A stretch of 64,000 nucleotides of DNA. Origin: Phialocephala subalpina. Its lineage: Eukaryota; Ascomycota; Leotiomycetes; Helotiales; Mollisiaceae. Under the pieces are notes generated by a model. The model made no database searches and had not been told where the DNA came from. It saw only the letters and a program-made list of their open reading frames with translations. This document shows positions 12,609 to 25,732 of this stretch, piece after piece (positions within the stretch are counted from its first letter, which is position 1; each line of letters begins with the position of its first letter). The translations under genes were made by a program, and so were the position numbers. The stretch spans positions 98,444 to 162,443 of the forward strand of contig FJOG01000063.1 of the NCBI GenBank assembly GCA_900073065.1, written 5' to 3'.

Positions 12609-15600
12609 GGTTCTAGCTGAGTCTGGCTTCCTCTGAGCCAATACGCAAACTCCGATTTTCCCAGCCTTTTCACGCATGAAGCTAAGAGATACGACGTGGG
12701 TGTTTGCCCACACGATAGACGACGATATGACGATCGATGTTACGCCACGAAATGGAAATCCTTCCCACAAGTCCGATTGCCATATACTACACGACATATA
12801 AATATTCAGCCCGGTACAACCACACCATCATCGCCCTACCTTATCTGATATCATATCAGAGATCGTCACACGCACATATTTTCAACATTCTTCCACCTCT
12901 GGACACCATATAAACTTCAGCTATTTATTCCGGAGGTTTGTGTGCCAAACAGGTTGAGAAGGGAACTCAGGCGTGGTGCGAATGTGGCGTTGGTTGGAAT
13001 CAAAAAATCTCCCAAATCCGAAATATAGTATAAGGGCCAGGTGTAAGGGTGGGATATGGATATGAATGGTGCGGCTGCGCAACCACAATAGCACGGCGTT
13101 CTAATATGGATGGATGAAGTTTAAATGCCTCCTTGTGCTTATACCAGATAGAGAATGAGATTTTATGGATGCGGCATATGCCTGCCTGGTTCAAAACTAC
13201 CGCACCACCATCTTGTCGCGATTTCTTGAATTGTTTTGTGTACGTTTCGTTTCATTTAGCTATTTTTGGTCAAACGAGAATGACTCCAAGTGTTGAGGTG
13301 CAGCCTAGACGGCATCCCGGTAAGGACTCCGTAGTCCAACAGCCCAGTTGATGGAACCCTTCTAATTTTCCCACATGGCATAAAGTTCAGGATCGACAAC
13401 AAGCTGGCACAATCCCAACGCTCCTCCCCTTCTAGAATTCTGTCCTCGGCCAAAGTTTCCAATGTGCCACGCGACCTGGGGTACCGGCAACAAGTGGACA
13501 CGACTAATCTATTTCCCCAGAACGTCAGTGCGACGGGTAAATAGAACAAGAGAAGGGTCGGCCCTCCTTTCGGTTGAATGTGCTGTGAGGTGTGGATGCA
13601 GGGGCGAGAGATTGCGTTGCGCCCGAAGAGGAGGAAGTTACCCATGAATGAAATCAGCAGCCAAATCCCTCCCCTCCAACATTCTCGAAGCCCTCATCTC
13701 GGCCGGGCTTACGGGGTTCTTACCAACGGGGATCCAACATGAACAAGCTTCTAGAAAGAGAGAAGACAAGCGCAGAGGAAAAGCGAAATGCAACGAATGT
13801 TACACTCCTCTCGGTCCTTCTTTTTTAAGCGGAGTACTTGTGGGTGTGAGGCTTTAATGGGCGATTGGAGGATTCATCGAGGTTTTTTTACGCGCTGGAT
13901 GCGAGGGGAATGGCGGGGTGCATCCTCCGTGAGGCTTGCAGGTGTTGAAGGAGGGGTGCGGGGTGTCACGTGTGGGAGAGGAGAGGTCAAGGAGGGGTCA
14001 GGAGGATCAACGGATTTGCAGAGGGAATGAGCTTGTGGGAGAAACAGAACTAGTGGGGTTGGGAGTTGAATATGAGAACTGATAGAGAGGGCTTGGTGCT
14101 GTAGGACGGCGAGTGTTGAGAGGTGAGGTGAGATGCGGTATTGCTTGCAGCATGCGGCGGACCGGAAGATCTTCTGAGAGGATGAGATGATACTTTGTAT
14201 CTCCGTACCTGATGAGACAGGCATATTCAGAGATCTTGGGGCCAATCGATGATCTCTCGCTCGCTCACTTTCGCCGGCTGCTCTTCCTTCTCATTCACCA
14301 GCAGTCAGGCGTTTGCATTGTTTCTGTTCACGTACGCTGATCTGCATGCATCTTCTGTTCACTCGACAATAGCAATTCTGTTGGGCTCGAGGAAGTTTGT
14401 CAAATTCGGGATGGAATCGAGCATGTTCACGAAAAAAACCCAGACACTCAATGTCCGAAATCTTCTTGAATTTTCCGACGTGCAACAAATTCATAATGTG
14501 ACCCTCAATGCCTCAATTTCAAGTCTACGGTCAATGTCTAGAACGTTACTAGAAATCTCGATGTGCAACAAAAATCTATCAAGTCGGGAGAGACGGTGGG
14601 ACATTGAGGTTGAGCGAGATGTACCAAAGAATGAGAGATATTCATTTTGAACAAGGCCCAAAATTAAAGCAGGAGAAATCCCGATATGGCGCAAAACTTA
14701 CCAAAGCCAGAATAAAAATATTGAGTTTAGATGCTTTGTGACAAAGCTAACTAAAGTTGGATTACAAGAACCGACAAACTGTTGTGTCATTAACGTGACT
14801 TGATCGGGATTGGGGTAGAGAGAGGGAATTGAGGGGAGCATTCAACAGAGACTCGAACGGTTATCCTTTCTCTCGTTGATCAGCGCTTTCGACTCCCGGA
14901 TCTCAGACAGTGGCAATTAAGGAGATTAATCTGAGATGTTGCAGATACTCACGAAGCATTGCTGGACGTCATGATTGCCTGGGATGCGCCTTTGTCCTCG
15001 TCACTACGCTCGGAGCTGGAGTTCAGAAGTCCTCGCGACTAGGTACTTTAATAATCCCTAGAGTAGCCCCATTTCCTGATCCTGTTCAATACGTTCTCTT
15101 GTGCCCCCAAATCATATGATGTGATAGCATGAGACTCTAAGTTTTATCCGTCATCCATACCTGGAGAGTTGAGATCGTGCCACTCCCGTTCATTGTCGTT
15201 TTGCCAACTTCCTGTAATGATATCCTTCCAGCTCAACCCTACAACAAAGATCTTTCGAATCAGGGAAAATTTCAAAAATTTCGGTCTTCAAACTTCTACG
15301 GCTGAAGACGGGTTGAGTTTGCTTTGTTCCCGAGACATACTGTCGTGCTTGGTTCGGGAAAGCAGAGCCAAAGCACTCTCTCTCCTCTCACAAGAATATG
15401 ATTAATGTCGCCGGCTTGCTCGACCAAAATGTGTTCAGCAATCAAGACAGCCATTTTACCCTCGGCTTGCAGGGGAGCCAAACTCTTAAGAAATTGCGAT
15501 TCCTTTTTATGGAGGAGGTTTCATGCCAAAAGAGAGAAATTGACCAAAATCGCACCAGATACCAAAGTTCTGGAATGTTGCTTGATATATGATATATATG

Positions 15601-16401
15601 GTCGCCTCGCAAGGTCTTACGAATCGAATCAAGCAAAAAATGACTTGCCCCTCCCTGCCATGGTCGAGTCTTGTTTGCTCTCCAAACGATCCGTCACTTT
15701 CGAGTCCTCTATGGTAGGAGGTTCAACTCTCTCGTACACCTTGTCCGGTTTCTCGGGCACTTGGCTTCTTGAAGGCGCCTCACTGAAGGAACCATCCGCC
15801 AAACCGACCTTCGCTCTCTTGATAAGATATCAAGAACAAGACTGATTTGTTCACCTCACTTTCATCCTGAACGGTCCACGAATAGGCGAGCACCAAGCAC
15901 TAACTTGCCGTCACTTTCGAAGCTTTCCTCTGCTATCACAGCCAAGACAACTTTCAATCTCAAATCGCCAAGCTTCTTCCTTCCTCACTCACTTCAATAA
16001 ATTGTACAACTAAACTAAGCCCGATGTTCTCTATTAACCTGGTGGCATAAAAAGACTTCACTCCTAACCTGGATCGCTCGAGTCTTTCTAAAGCACATAT
16101 CTTCAGCTAACCAAGTCACTAATTGGGGGTTGACGATCTCTTCCCTTCTCTTTCAACAGAGATACCTTTCACTTTCATCCCGCTCGAGTCCTCTCTACCG
16201 AATGCTCGCTTTGCTCTTCAATCAACCAAGAAACACAATTCGACAACTCAACTTTCTCATTACATACTTATTCCCCTTATCAATCTCTTCTTATTTTCCA
16301 ACAGAACCTCGAACAACCAAGCAACTTCAACAGATCTCAGCCTCATGATTCTTACTTCAACCGAACTCTCAACAACCCAAACTAATCGCCCACAACCCCC
16401 A
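12609..16401. other. Intergenic, no gene recognised
   Basis: About 3.8 kb with only short, motif-free frames. The last part (15880-16400) is strongly CT-rich on the plus strand, as in a fungal promoter or leader, and runs into the assembly gap. Confidence 0.55.
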
Positions 16402-17388
16402 NNNNNNNNNNNNNNNNNNNNNNNNNNNNNNNNNNNNNNNNNNNNNNNNNNNNNNNNNNNNNNNNNNNNNNNNNNNNNNNNNNNNNNNNNNNNNNNNNNN
16501 NNNNNNNNNNNNNNNNNNNNNNNNNNNNNNNNNNNNNNNNNNNNNNNNNNNNNNNNNNNNNNNNNNNNNNNNNNNNNNNNNNNNNNNNNNNNNNNNNNNN
16601 NNNNNNNNNNNNNNNNNNNNNNNNNNNNNNNNNNNNNNNNNNNNNNNNNNNNNNNNNNNNNNNNNNNNNNNNNNNNNNNNNNNNNNNNNNNNNNNNNNNN
16701 NNNNNNNNNNNNNNNNNNNNNNNNNNNNNNNNNNNNNNNNNNNNNNNNNNNNNNNNNNNNNNNNNNNNNNNNNNNNNNNNNNNNNNNNNNNNNNNNNNNN
16801 NNNNNNNNNNNNNNNNNNNNNNNNNNNNNNNNNNNNNNNNNNNNNNNNNNNNNNNNNNNNNNNNNNNNNNNNNNNNNNNNNNNNNNNNNNNNNNNNNNNN
16901 NNNNNNNNNNNNNNNNNNNNNNNNNNNNNNNNNNNNNNNNNNNNNNNNNNNNNNNNNNNNNNNNNNNNNNNNNNNNNNNNNNNNNNNNNNNNNNNNNNNN
17001 NNNNNNNNNNNNNNNNNNNNNNNNNNNNNNNNNNNNNNNNNNNNNNNNNNNNNNNNNNNNNNNNNNNNNNNNNNNNNNNNNNNNNNNNNNNNNNNNNNNN
17101 NNNNNNNNNNNNNNNNNNNNNNNNNNNNNNNNNNNNNNNNNNNNNNNNNNNNNNNNNNNNNNNNNNNNNNNNNNNNNNNNNNNNNNNNNNNNNNNNNNNN
17201 NNNNNNNNNNNNNNNNNNNNNNNNNNNNNNNNNNNNNNNNNNNNNNNNNNNNNNNNNNNNNNNNNNNNNNNNNNNNNNNNNNNNNNNNNNNNNNNNNNNN
17301 NNNNNNNNNNNNNNNNNNNNNNNNNNNNNNNNNNNNNNNNNNNNNNNNNNNNNNNNNNNNNNNNNNNNNNNNNNNNNNNNNNNNNNNN
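16402..17388. other. Assembly gap (987 N)
   Basis: A run of 987 undetermined bases, so the sequence is a scaffold joined by an estimated gap size. Anything upstream of 17389 cannot be connected to the gene at 17527 with confidence. Confidence 1.
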
Positions 17389-17526
17389 CACCAGTACGCC
17401 TTCATACAAATCTCGCTCCCAAAAGTGACGAGCAAAATCCCTTCCACACCTCTCAACAAACCCACCCTCAGATCACCGATACAATTCAACCTTCACACTC
17501 AAACACAACATTCCTCATCGTCAATT

Positions 17527-20500
17527 ATGGCGAGCCAGACCTCCTCATCTTCCAACGATGCCACAGCCAACCCCAACACACCCATTTCTCATACACCCAA
17601 GCCTCCAACACAAAAAATATCCAGATCCAGATCTCAAACCCAGGCTCCAGGCTCCATGCCTTCGAAGTGGCGGGCAGTCAGAACTTCCAAGAAGCGGACA
17701 CGCTCACATTCTCCGAACCTAGAACGGAGAGGCTCAGCTTTGAGGCTGTTGGGCTCTCCAGAGTTGGGTTCCTTGAGGCTAGCGAATGAGGAGAACTTTC
17801 AGCCTTTGGTCTCAAATTCACTCATATCTGGTGCATCCTCACACAGGAAAACTTTGCACAGAGAGAGTCCAGCGGTGCTCCAGGAAATCCAGCCCCAGCT
17901 TCCGCCCTTACCCAGACCACTGTCGGTCAGAGAGCGTTTGGCATTGGACAGGATCTCAAGGTCGGCAACAGCGGCGGTTGAGACTTCTCGCTCCTCACTC
18001 CCACCTTCATCCAAGGAAGCCTCACATATATTAACACCAGCAGCAATAAAACAGGCAGCCCAGGCACCGCCTCACTCTCCACCATGCTCTGATCCCCAAA
18101 AACCTCCAGATCCACATATCCCACAGACAGAAGAGAAGAATGTTGCCCCACCTTCACAGCCCCGACCCGCTCAATTCCTTCCTCAGAACTCCACACCTCA
18201 AGAACACCAACACCAACAACGTCCACAGTCTTCAATCTCAAATCTGAAGCCAGAAACTGTGCCCCAGAATTCGCCCCAGAAAAAAGGATCGCCATCCATT
18301 CAGAAGCAAGCAGATCCATCCCAGGCACCCAAACCGGTAGAGAAGGAGATAGAAGTCATCGACCTCCTCTCTTCAGATGACGAAGCTCCAGCTGAACCTT
18401 CGCCCCCAAAAAAGAAGCGACAACTGCTGTCACGCAAAACCTTATCACCTACCGAAAATCGACCTCTAGTCAAAAGCAACGTTAGCGACTCGAAGAGCGA
18501 GAGTGGGAGTGAGGAGGATGATCCAGTTGCAGACCCGGATTTCACGGTCCAGCCAAGGCAAACGAGGTCGAAGTCCAAATATGTAGCCAAGAGCCGAGTT
18601 GGTAGGAAGCGAGTTAGCGAGGAAGAGAGTTCAGGATTTGAGGGATTGTTGGTGCTGGCTGAGACAGAGGAGGGTCAAAGTTCCAGTCAGGTCGGGACTT
18701 TGGGGAAGCGAAAACGTGAAAAGTCAAAACAGACAATTTCGTCAGAGAAAGTGGGTTGGAGTCCCAAGAAGGGAGGACAATTGAAAAATGGTGAATCTTC
18801 CGAGTCGAGGGAGAGTAGGACGCCGCCGAAGATGTCAACGATTCTGAATGAGGCTGCCAGCTTGAATCAGCGACAGCGATTAGAAACATTGGCGAGAGGT
18901 TCAATTCCCAAGGAGAAAATATTGACTGTTGCGCAGGGTGAGGACGTATCGATGCAAGAAGAAGCATTGCATACCACTCTCGGGGTTGCAGGTCCATCAC
19001 AATCTTCAAGCAAGCCCCGCCATTCCCTTCAGAGTTCAACCACCATACACTCGAGCTCAACAGCTCCGGTAATCAATTCGCTGGAAGACGAGCAGATAAA
19101 CAGCACTGGTAGTGAAGCACTGGCCTCAAAACACAACATTTGCAACCTAGATGAACTGAGGCGCCACAATTCCAGGCTCATGGACCTTGAAGAGGAAGCG
19201 CGTCTGGCAAAGAGCATACAGAGTGTATTGCACAATACTTCAAAGACATCAAAGCCGGAGAGTTTGATTTCGTTAAATGACATGAAGGTCCCAACCCGCG
19301 GTCGAGAGGGATCGAACGTGCACAAGCCAACTCAGCCAAAAGCCACGAGAGCCACGATATCCAAGATCTCAGAGGGACCAGAGACCCAGCAAGGGCCCGG
19401 TACCGAGCGAGCTAGACAACTGAAGAGACCAAAACAGGGCCTCGTCAACGAGATACTGGCACGTCAAAAGACCCCGACGCCAAAAATGCCTGCACGCAAG
19501 GGTAAAGGCGTCCAAAAGTCTGCTCCGAAGAAGAAGAGGAAGGCAAAACAGCCACTTATAGAGCCGAAGACCTCAATGGGGAAGAGAACAGTGAAGGATA
19601 GATACGAAGAATCCGTAACCGACGACAGCATCGAAGATGTGAATCCCAGTCCCACAGCAAGGAGCGCGGCCTTAGACAGTATGGGAGAATCGTCGGCCAA
19701 ATTCAAAGGATTTGTGGATAAATGGCGGCACAAGAAGGTGGATGAGTATAATTTTGACGCCGCGGATGTGGAATTCGAGCGGGAATCGGCAAGCATCGTC
19801 GCCAAGGTTCTTAAAGGCATTCCGAAAAAGAACGAGAAACCAAAGGTAATAAAAAAGAAGGTACGCCACGTCGGATGTAACAACGTCGCCCACTTGGACT
19901 GACTTTTAGTAGAATAACGTCGGCAAGATGACCAAGGTCCTAACTTTGGCACCTTCCCAGCTGAGGGACTCCACAACACCTGCGTCGTTTACGTCTTCCT
20001 CCTCGTCGAAAAGGCAGCAGCTCGAGAATATGCCACCCACGTTCTTGTCAGTGTTCGCAGTTCCATTTCCCAAATGGATGCTAATCCGTAATAGGAAACC
20101 TCTTCCAGACATAGTCCAAATAGAACTTGGATCCGATATCTTCTCTATCCATCAAGAAATCTTGAGCTGGCATTGCCCTCTCCTGGCCGAGGTGTGCCGT
20201 GTCAGCGGAGGACGTCTGCCACCAGACATAGCAGATATAGAGGCGGAAGTTTTTGGAATATTCGTGCACTGGCTTAATGGCCAAGCTTATCAACTCAAGG
20301 GCAAGGACCTGCTTGTGAACTCTCTCGGCAAGCCAGCATACCAACACCGACTAGTCAAGCTCTGGGTCCTGGCAGGTAGACTTCGAATGCCGAAACTTCA
20401 GAATGATGCAATCGACATGCTCGAGGAGAGGAAGAATACAATAGACGATGGACGAATTCAAACGCAGTACTTCGGATGGGTATACAACAACACCACAAAG

Positions 20501-20704
20501 GGCGATTGCCTGCGGGGATATATCATCGAGGCGTGCCTCAAAAGCTCGTTTTCGAAGAATATTTACGACGCTTTTCCAAAGGAGCTCCAGCAGGATATCT
20601 TCGAAGCGACTCTTGTGAAAAGCGAGAAGCGGAATGACGGTGAGGACGGTGAGGCTGCTGCGTCTAGCATGGAGAGGCACTATGTTGTCGAAGGTAGCAG
20701 CTGA
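17527..20704 (+). CDS. Disordered nuclear protein with SUMO-interacting motif, running into a BTB/POZ domain
   Basis: Exon 1 is 17527-19860 and exon 2 is 19913-20704, about 1041 residues. The first ~778 residues are basic, Ser/Pro-rich and disordered. They contain a textbook SUMO-interacting motif near residues 276-286 (EVIDLLSSDDE) and several nuclear-localisation-like KKKRK runs. The C-terminal ~260 residues start a BTB-like fold near IVQIELGSDIFSIHQEIL and include VKLWVLAGRLRMPKLQNDA, usual in fungal BTB proteins. The join uses donor GTACGC, a CTGAC branch site and acceptor AG at 19912; phase is kept and exon 2 is open. The alternative is two genes: the first ending at 19902, the second starting at the ATG at 19928. 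The start was chosen as the first ATG after the N gap that begins the disordered frame; an upstream exon inside the gap is possible. No biochemical function can be assigned. Confidence 0.7.
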
Positions 20705-21898
20705 AGGGCGAGAGTCGGAGGGAAGGCCGCGGGGGTGGAGAGAGAGAGGTTGGGATGAGAGTAGAGAGGTTTTATCCCGAGGACCCTATGTAACAAGTTT
20801 ATCAGTCAACGGCGTTAGAGGCGTTAGAGGCGTTCGGAGGAGAGAGCATGGACTCAGCCAATGATCAATAGCAGAATACGAAGCGTTTGAATTCGCATAG
20901 AAAGCTCTGCGATTGATGCGTTGAGTGTGGAGTGGTTGTTGGCGTGTAAACACAAATCGATCTTCGATCAGCCGCTCGCTTATAGCTCCCGATGCGGTCT
21001 GGTCTTAGCGTTGAGCTTATTTCGGGATCTCATTGTCCCAGACTTGTGAATTAAAGTGGTTTGTTTGCCTCGCAGCTTCCAGAACAGAACAAAAGACTTT
21101 CACTTCATCTGATTGATATGGATGGATGCAGCATGGCCGTTGTCAGATCGCCACTACCTCCACGGCGGAAGAGTACGGATAACGGGATCCCGCGTTGGCT
21201 TCGACGGCTGCAGCTTTGACATCGGAACCCTCGAAAGCGGATTTCCTCCAGGACTACGAGTCTACGATCAATTCCAACATCTCATCAACCTCCGAATCTC
21301 GTGTACGACCCCTTGACGATCCCGTAAATCCTCCGAAGATAAAATAGAGATCGTGTTGGGAAATATGCTGTGCTGCAAAGCTTGGAAGTCCGTCAATACC
21401 ACGAAAAGCTTCACGCATTTTTCCTACCCCGGATTTCGAACTTCAGATGCAGCAACTGATCGGCCACTATCAAATCAAAATAAGCTCCTCCCAAAGAGGA
21501 ACGATCACCTCTTTATTTGTTGCACTATCCCCAAGCGTGCGATGACAGTTTATGGTTGAGCAGCATCTCACTTTCACTCCCACTCCCACTCCCACTAGGT
21601 CGGGTCTCTCACCGGCCTAGTAGCGTCATGGCCATCACGAACGACAAAGAGATCCTAGAAGAACTTCTCCGCCATCCAATCAGCAGTGTGCCACGATTCG
21701 GAGAATTCGCCAACGGAAAGAGTGATGAGTGTTCTTTCCTATGTGAGCAAGAAGAGTATATAGTGCTTTCGTCCTTTCTGTATTTTCTTCCCTTCTTCAC
21801 TCTCACAATCATCGCATCTTCTCGGCTTGGCTTTGCTCCATCTCTCTCAGATCTTCCATTGCAGCCACTGAAAGTCAAACTCAACCAACAGCATCAAT
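20705..21898. other. Intergenic, no gene recognised
   Basis: About 1.2 kb between the BTB gene and the Rds1-like gene. It contains a tiny GGCGTTAGA repeat (20812-20835) and otherwise motif-free frames. Confidence 0.55.
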
Positions 21899-22922
21899 AT
21901 GCGTTTCTCTTCAACTGCCGTCGCCATCACTAGCCTCCTCTCAGCAGCTTCTGCAGCACCCACCAAGAGACAATCGGCTGCCACGGACATCGACGCAATC
22001 ATTCTGCAATATGCATTGATCGCGAGCATTCTCTCCCCCCTGTACATCTGCATCGACTGACTTTGAATAGCTCGAGCATCTTGTGAACGCGTTCTACAAG
22101 AAGGCTCTCTCCATTGGGACCAAGAATCATTCGTTGCTGCTGGCTTCCCTGCCATGATCTACGATGAGCTCAAGTATATTGCCCACGATGAAGAGGGACA
22201 CGTCGTCTACCTCGAGGCAGGCCTGACCGCCACTGGTGCTACTCCTGTCGCTGCCTGCGAATGCTCTTTCCCAATGTCGACTCCCAAGGAGTTCATCTCG
22301 CTCGCGTCTGTCATCGAGGGTGTTAGAGTTTCAGCATACCTAGGAGCTGCTCCTCTGATCACCGACAAGGCATACCTCACTGCTGCAGGCGCGATTTTGG
22401 TCACTGAGGCTCTTCATCAATCTGCCACTCGTGGAGCAGTTGGCGAGATTCCAATAGCCAATGTCTTCAGTACACCAATAAGCATCAACGCCACATACTC
22501 AATCGCCAGCGCTTTCATCACATCCTGCCCTTCTACCAACATGCCACTTCCAGTGGCCACATACCCCGCTCTTACCCTCGCCAGCGGCTCTCCCACTGCT
22601 CCATCAGCTATGATCGACCTTGAGCCCAAGACCATGCCCTCCCTTCTATGCTACGTTTGTCAGCAGTCTCGACATCATTTCTGTTGCACCATCGAGCAGC
22701 AGCAATGGAATGATCGTGGTTGAAGTTCCTGAGATGGCCTCTGGTCAAGGATATGTCTTCTTGACTTCCGACAACTCTGGCAATCTCACCGATTCCAGCA
22801 TTTTGGCTGGTAAGTACACTCGCTTCCCCTGTGCACTTTCTTCAACCTAACATTCTACAGGGCCTGCAATTCTTGAGGTTACTCCAAGCTCCCCAACCTT
22901 CGACCTCACCACCACCAAGTAA
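21899..22922 (+). pseudogene. rds1: Rds1-like secreted ferritin-fold protein, two frameshifts
   Basis: Exons are 21899-22021, 22071-22809 and 22861-22922. A signal peptide (MRFSSTAVAITSLLSAASAA) is followed by a KR site. The body matches fungal Rds1 stress-response proteins: ILQYAL / LEHLVNAFYKKALS, then AHDEEGHV, EGVRVSAYLGAA and LTAAGAILVTEA. The frame must shift twice: about one base is missing near 22110, between KKALS and the WDQES-like stretch, and about one extra base lies near 22635, before FYATFVSSLDIISV. The flanking parts share one frame and the middle uses another, so the two changes compensate. The first intron would need a GC-AG donor (GCGAGC at 22022), whereas the last has a standard GTAAGT. 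Either a decaying gene or two single-base sequencing errors fits. Confidence 0.82.
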
Positions 22923-23902
22923 ACATACAGAAAGATTGATGAAGGAGTAATACATAATGCTAATCACATAATTCACGATCACAGTCAAATTCCTTTCGTG
23001 TATCACGTTTCCACCAATGTGAGGGCTTCACTTGCCAGATGTTAGGTTTAGGCAACAGAAAATCTGCAGATTGTGTCGGCTCATTTCTAGCAAAACCTTA
23101 CGATGCTTCGGAGGCAGTACAAGGCCTGTCCAAGCTTCCAAGGTATTTTGCATCACGTGAACTTGTCTTATTTCAGTTGAGATATATCTTTCCTCGTGGG
23201 GGAGTTGCCACCTCCGCCTTTCCATATATCAATCAGCCGTTCTATCTCGCATTATCTAGGCGAAGGAATCATTCTCATGTTCCATCTACCCTTCCATCAC
23301 GCGATGCCCCTTTTCTTGCCACGCTGAATTGAGACTAGCGAAGTTGTGCTCAAGCGAGCCTCAAAATCTGCCGAACCTTCCGACCTCTCTCTTCTCTCCT
23401 CAAAAAACACAACTCTTGACCAAAAGTATCGTTCGCGCCCTTTTCAAATACAAATGGCCAGCTTTCCTTTAATGCAATTGAGCATCAAAATGATAAACCT
23501 GTTCCTCCCAAAATGCGGGGTACCGGCACCTGTTAAGTACGAACGCCCTTGCGGCCGACAAGGATCTGCACAATGACGGAACCACTCCAGCACCACTTTT
23601 TTACGTACAAATTTGCAATTTTCACCACTGTCTTCCTCTGCTCTTCCCAGCACTTTCATGGTTCCTTTTTGACATGACCAGTTGTATCCTGTCATCTACC
23701 TTATCGAAGGATTCGAATGTTCTATCGCGGGTGGACCTTCTTTTCTAGACTTGCGGGGCGACGTGGGATCAAAGCTAAGACTAAGAACCCGAAACTAAGC
23801 ATTAAGGGTCGGGCTTGGATTTGCTTAAATATTCTTTCTTCCTTCGATTTCGAAGCGTTCTAAAAGGTGTCATCCTCCAAGGCCATTTTGGGAACAGAGA
23901 AG
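22923..23902. other. Intergenic, no gene recognised
   Basis: Promoter-like space between the Rds1-like gene and the APC permease. No domain-bearing frame was found on either strand. Confidence 0.55.
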
Positions 23903-25732
23903 ATGGCGAAACATCATGCAGAAACAGATGCAGATGCAGCCCAACTGGCTGCACTGGGACACAAGAGCGAATTGAACAGGAATTTCTCCCCGTTGGCTAT
24001 GCTGGGTCTTGCGTTCGCTATTTTGAATTCTTGGACGGCGTTGGCGGCGAGTCTTTCGTTGGCTTTGCCTAGTGGGGGTCCTACGAGTGTGCTTTGGGGT
24101 TTGATCAGTAAGTCTTTCGAGATGGAATATTGAGGGGTTAATGCTCACGTGAAATAGCTGCTGGTGTTTGTAACCTCTGTCTTGCTGTCTCTCTTGCGGA
24201 ATTCCTTTCTGCGTATCCAACGGCGGGAGGACAGTATCATTGGGTTGCTGTCATTTCGTGGAAGAGATGGGTACCGTTGCTTTCTTGGATCACAGGATGG
24301 ATCAACACTTCCGGCTGGATCGCACTTGTCGCCTCTGGTGGCCTTCTCGGTTCCCAATTAATCGTGGGGATCATCTCCCTCGTGAACGCGAACTATACTC
24401 CTCAGCGCTGGCATCAATTCCTCATCTACATCGGGTACAACCTCGTCGCTTTCCTCATCAATGCTTTCATGACTGGAGCTTTGCCCTTGGTCACCAGAGG
24501 AGCGTTCATTTGGAGCATTCTGGGATTTGTGGTTATTTCCATTACGGTTCTATCTTGCTCGAGTCCGAATTATTCGTCAGCGGAATTCGTGTTTACCGAG
24601 TTTCTGAATGAAACGGGGTGGCCGGATGGCATTGCTTGGTTACTTGGTTTACTGCAGGCGGGGTTAGGATTGACGGGTTTTGATGCTGTTGCTCATAGTA
24701 AGTCTTCACATCCATCTTCCTTGCTGTGACGGACATTGACAAAGTTACAGTGATCGAGGAGATCCCCAACCCTGCAGTCGAGGGACCGAAGATCATGATT
24801 GCCTGTGTCAGCATCGGCATTTTCACAGGCTTCATCTTCTTGATGGTCCTCCTGTTCGTCGCAGGACAAATTGATGGCCCAGATGGGATCATCGAGTCAG
24901 CAGCTGGTCCTTTGTTACAAATCTTCTACAATGCTACGGGAAGCAAAGCTGGGGCTATTTGTCTCTTGATGTAAGCCCCTCTACTTCACTTTCAATTGAA
25001 ACGGTACTAACGAAAATAGCTTCCCACTAGTATGCCTCCTCTTCGCAACAATCTCAATCATGACAACCTCATCTCGCATGACCTACGCCTTCGCCCGAGA
25101 CGGTGGTCTTCCCTTCTCCCGCATCTTCGCAAAAGTGCATCCTAAGCTCGAACTTCCATTGAACGCACTCTACCTCACTGTTGTCCTGGTTATTATTTTT
25201 GGGTGCATTTTCCTTGGATCAAGCAGCGCATTTAACGCCATCATCTCAGCTTCGGTCGTGGCGTTAGGTGTTTCGTACGGTATCCCGATTGCGATCAATT
25301 GTATTCGGGGACGGAAGATGTTGCCTGAGTCGAGGCCGTTTAGGCTTGGTGGACTTTTCGGGTGGACTGCGAATCTGATTGGATTGGCGTATGTGATTGT
25401 CACGACAGTTCTTTTCCTGTTCCCGCCAGACTTGCCTGTTACGGGATCGAATATGAGTGAGTCCTCCTTCCTATCCACCCTTACTAGACTTCATCTTCAA
25501 CCCCAGCCAGAACTTCAAATACTGACAGTCGATAGATTACTGCGTCGTAGTATTCTTCATCATCCTCGTCATCTCAATCGTCCAATGGTTCATCGACGGA
25601 AAAAAGAACTTCTCCGGCCCCAGAGTCAACATCGAGCAGTTAGCGAATGGGGAAGTGGTCGGTATGGATCCGGTTTTGGAGTCGGAAGAGGGAAGTGGCA
25701 GTGGGAGCTATAAAGAGAAGAGTGTTCTGTAG
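23903..25732 (+). CDS. APC-superfamily amino-acid/choline/GABA-type permease
   Basis: Five exons: 23903-24107, 24158-24697, 24751-24970, 25020-25456 and 25536-25732, all GT-AG and in phase, giving about 532 residues. A hydrophilic N terminus leads into NFSPLAMLGLAFAILNSW, and the conserved LPSGGPTSVLWGLI...SLAEFLSAYPTAGGQYHW block identifies the AA_permease_2 type seen in fungal choline/GABA permeases. About twelve hydrophobic segments are visible. The later SSRMTYAFARDGGLPFS block is another family hallmark. The protein should be a plasma-membrane importer of an amino compound; the substrate cannot be fixed from sequence. An upstream GTG in frame (23867) was rejected in favour of the ATG. 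The length is normal for the family. Confidence 0.94.

Noticed and set aside
16123..19902. A 1259-residue plus-strand frame crossing the N gap
   Set aside because: It is open only because undetermined bases contain no stops. Sequence left of the gap is CT-rich leader-like, and the credible start is 17527.
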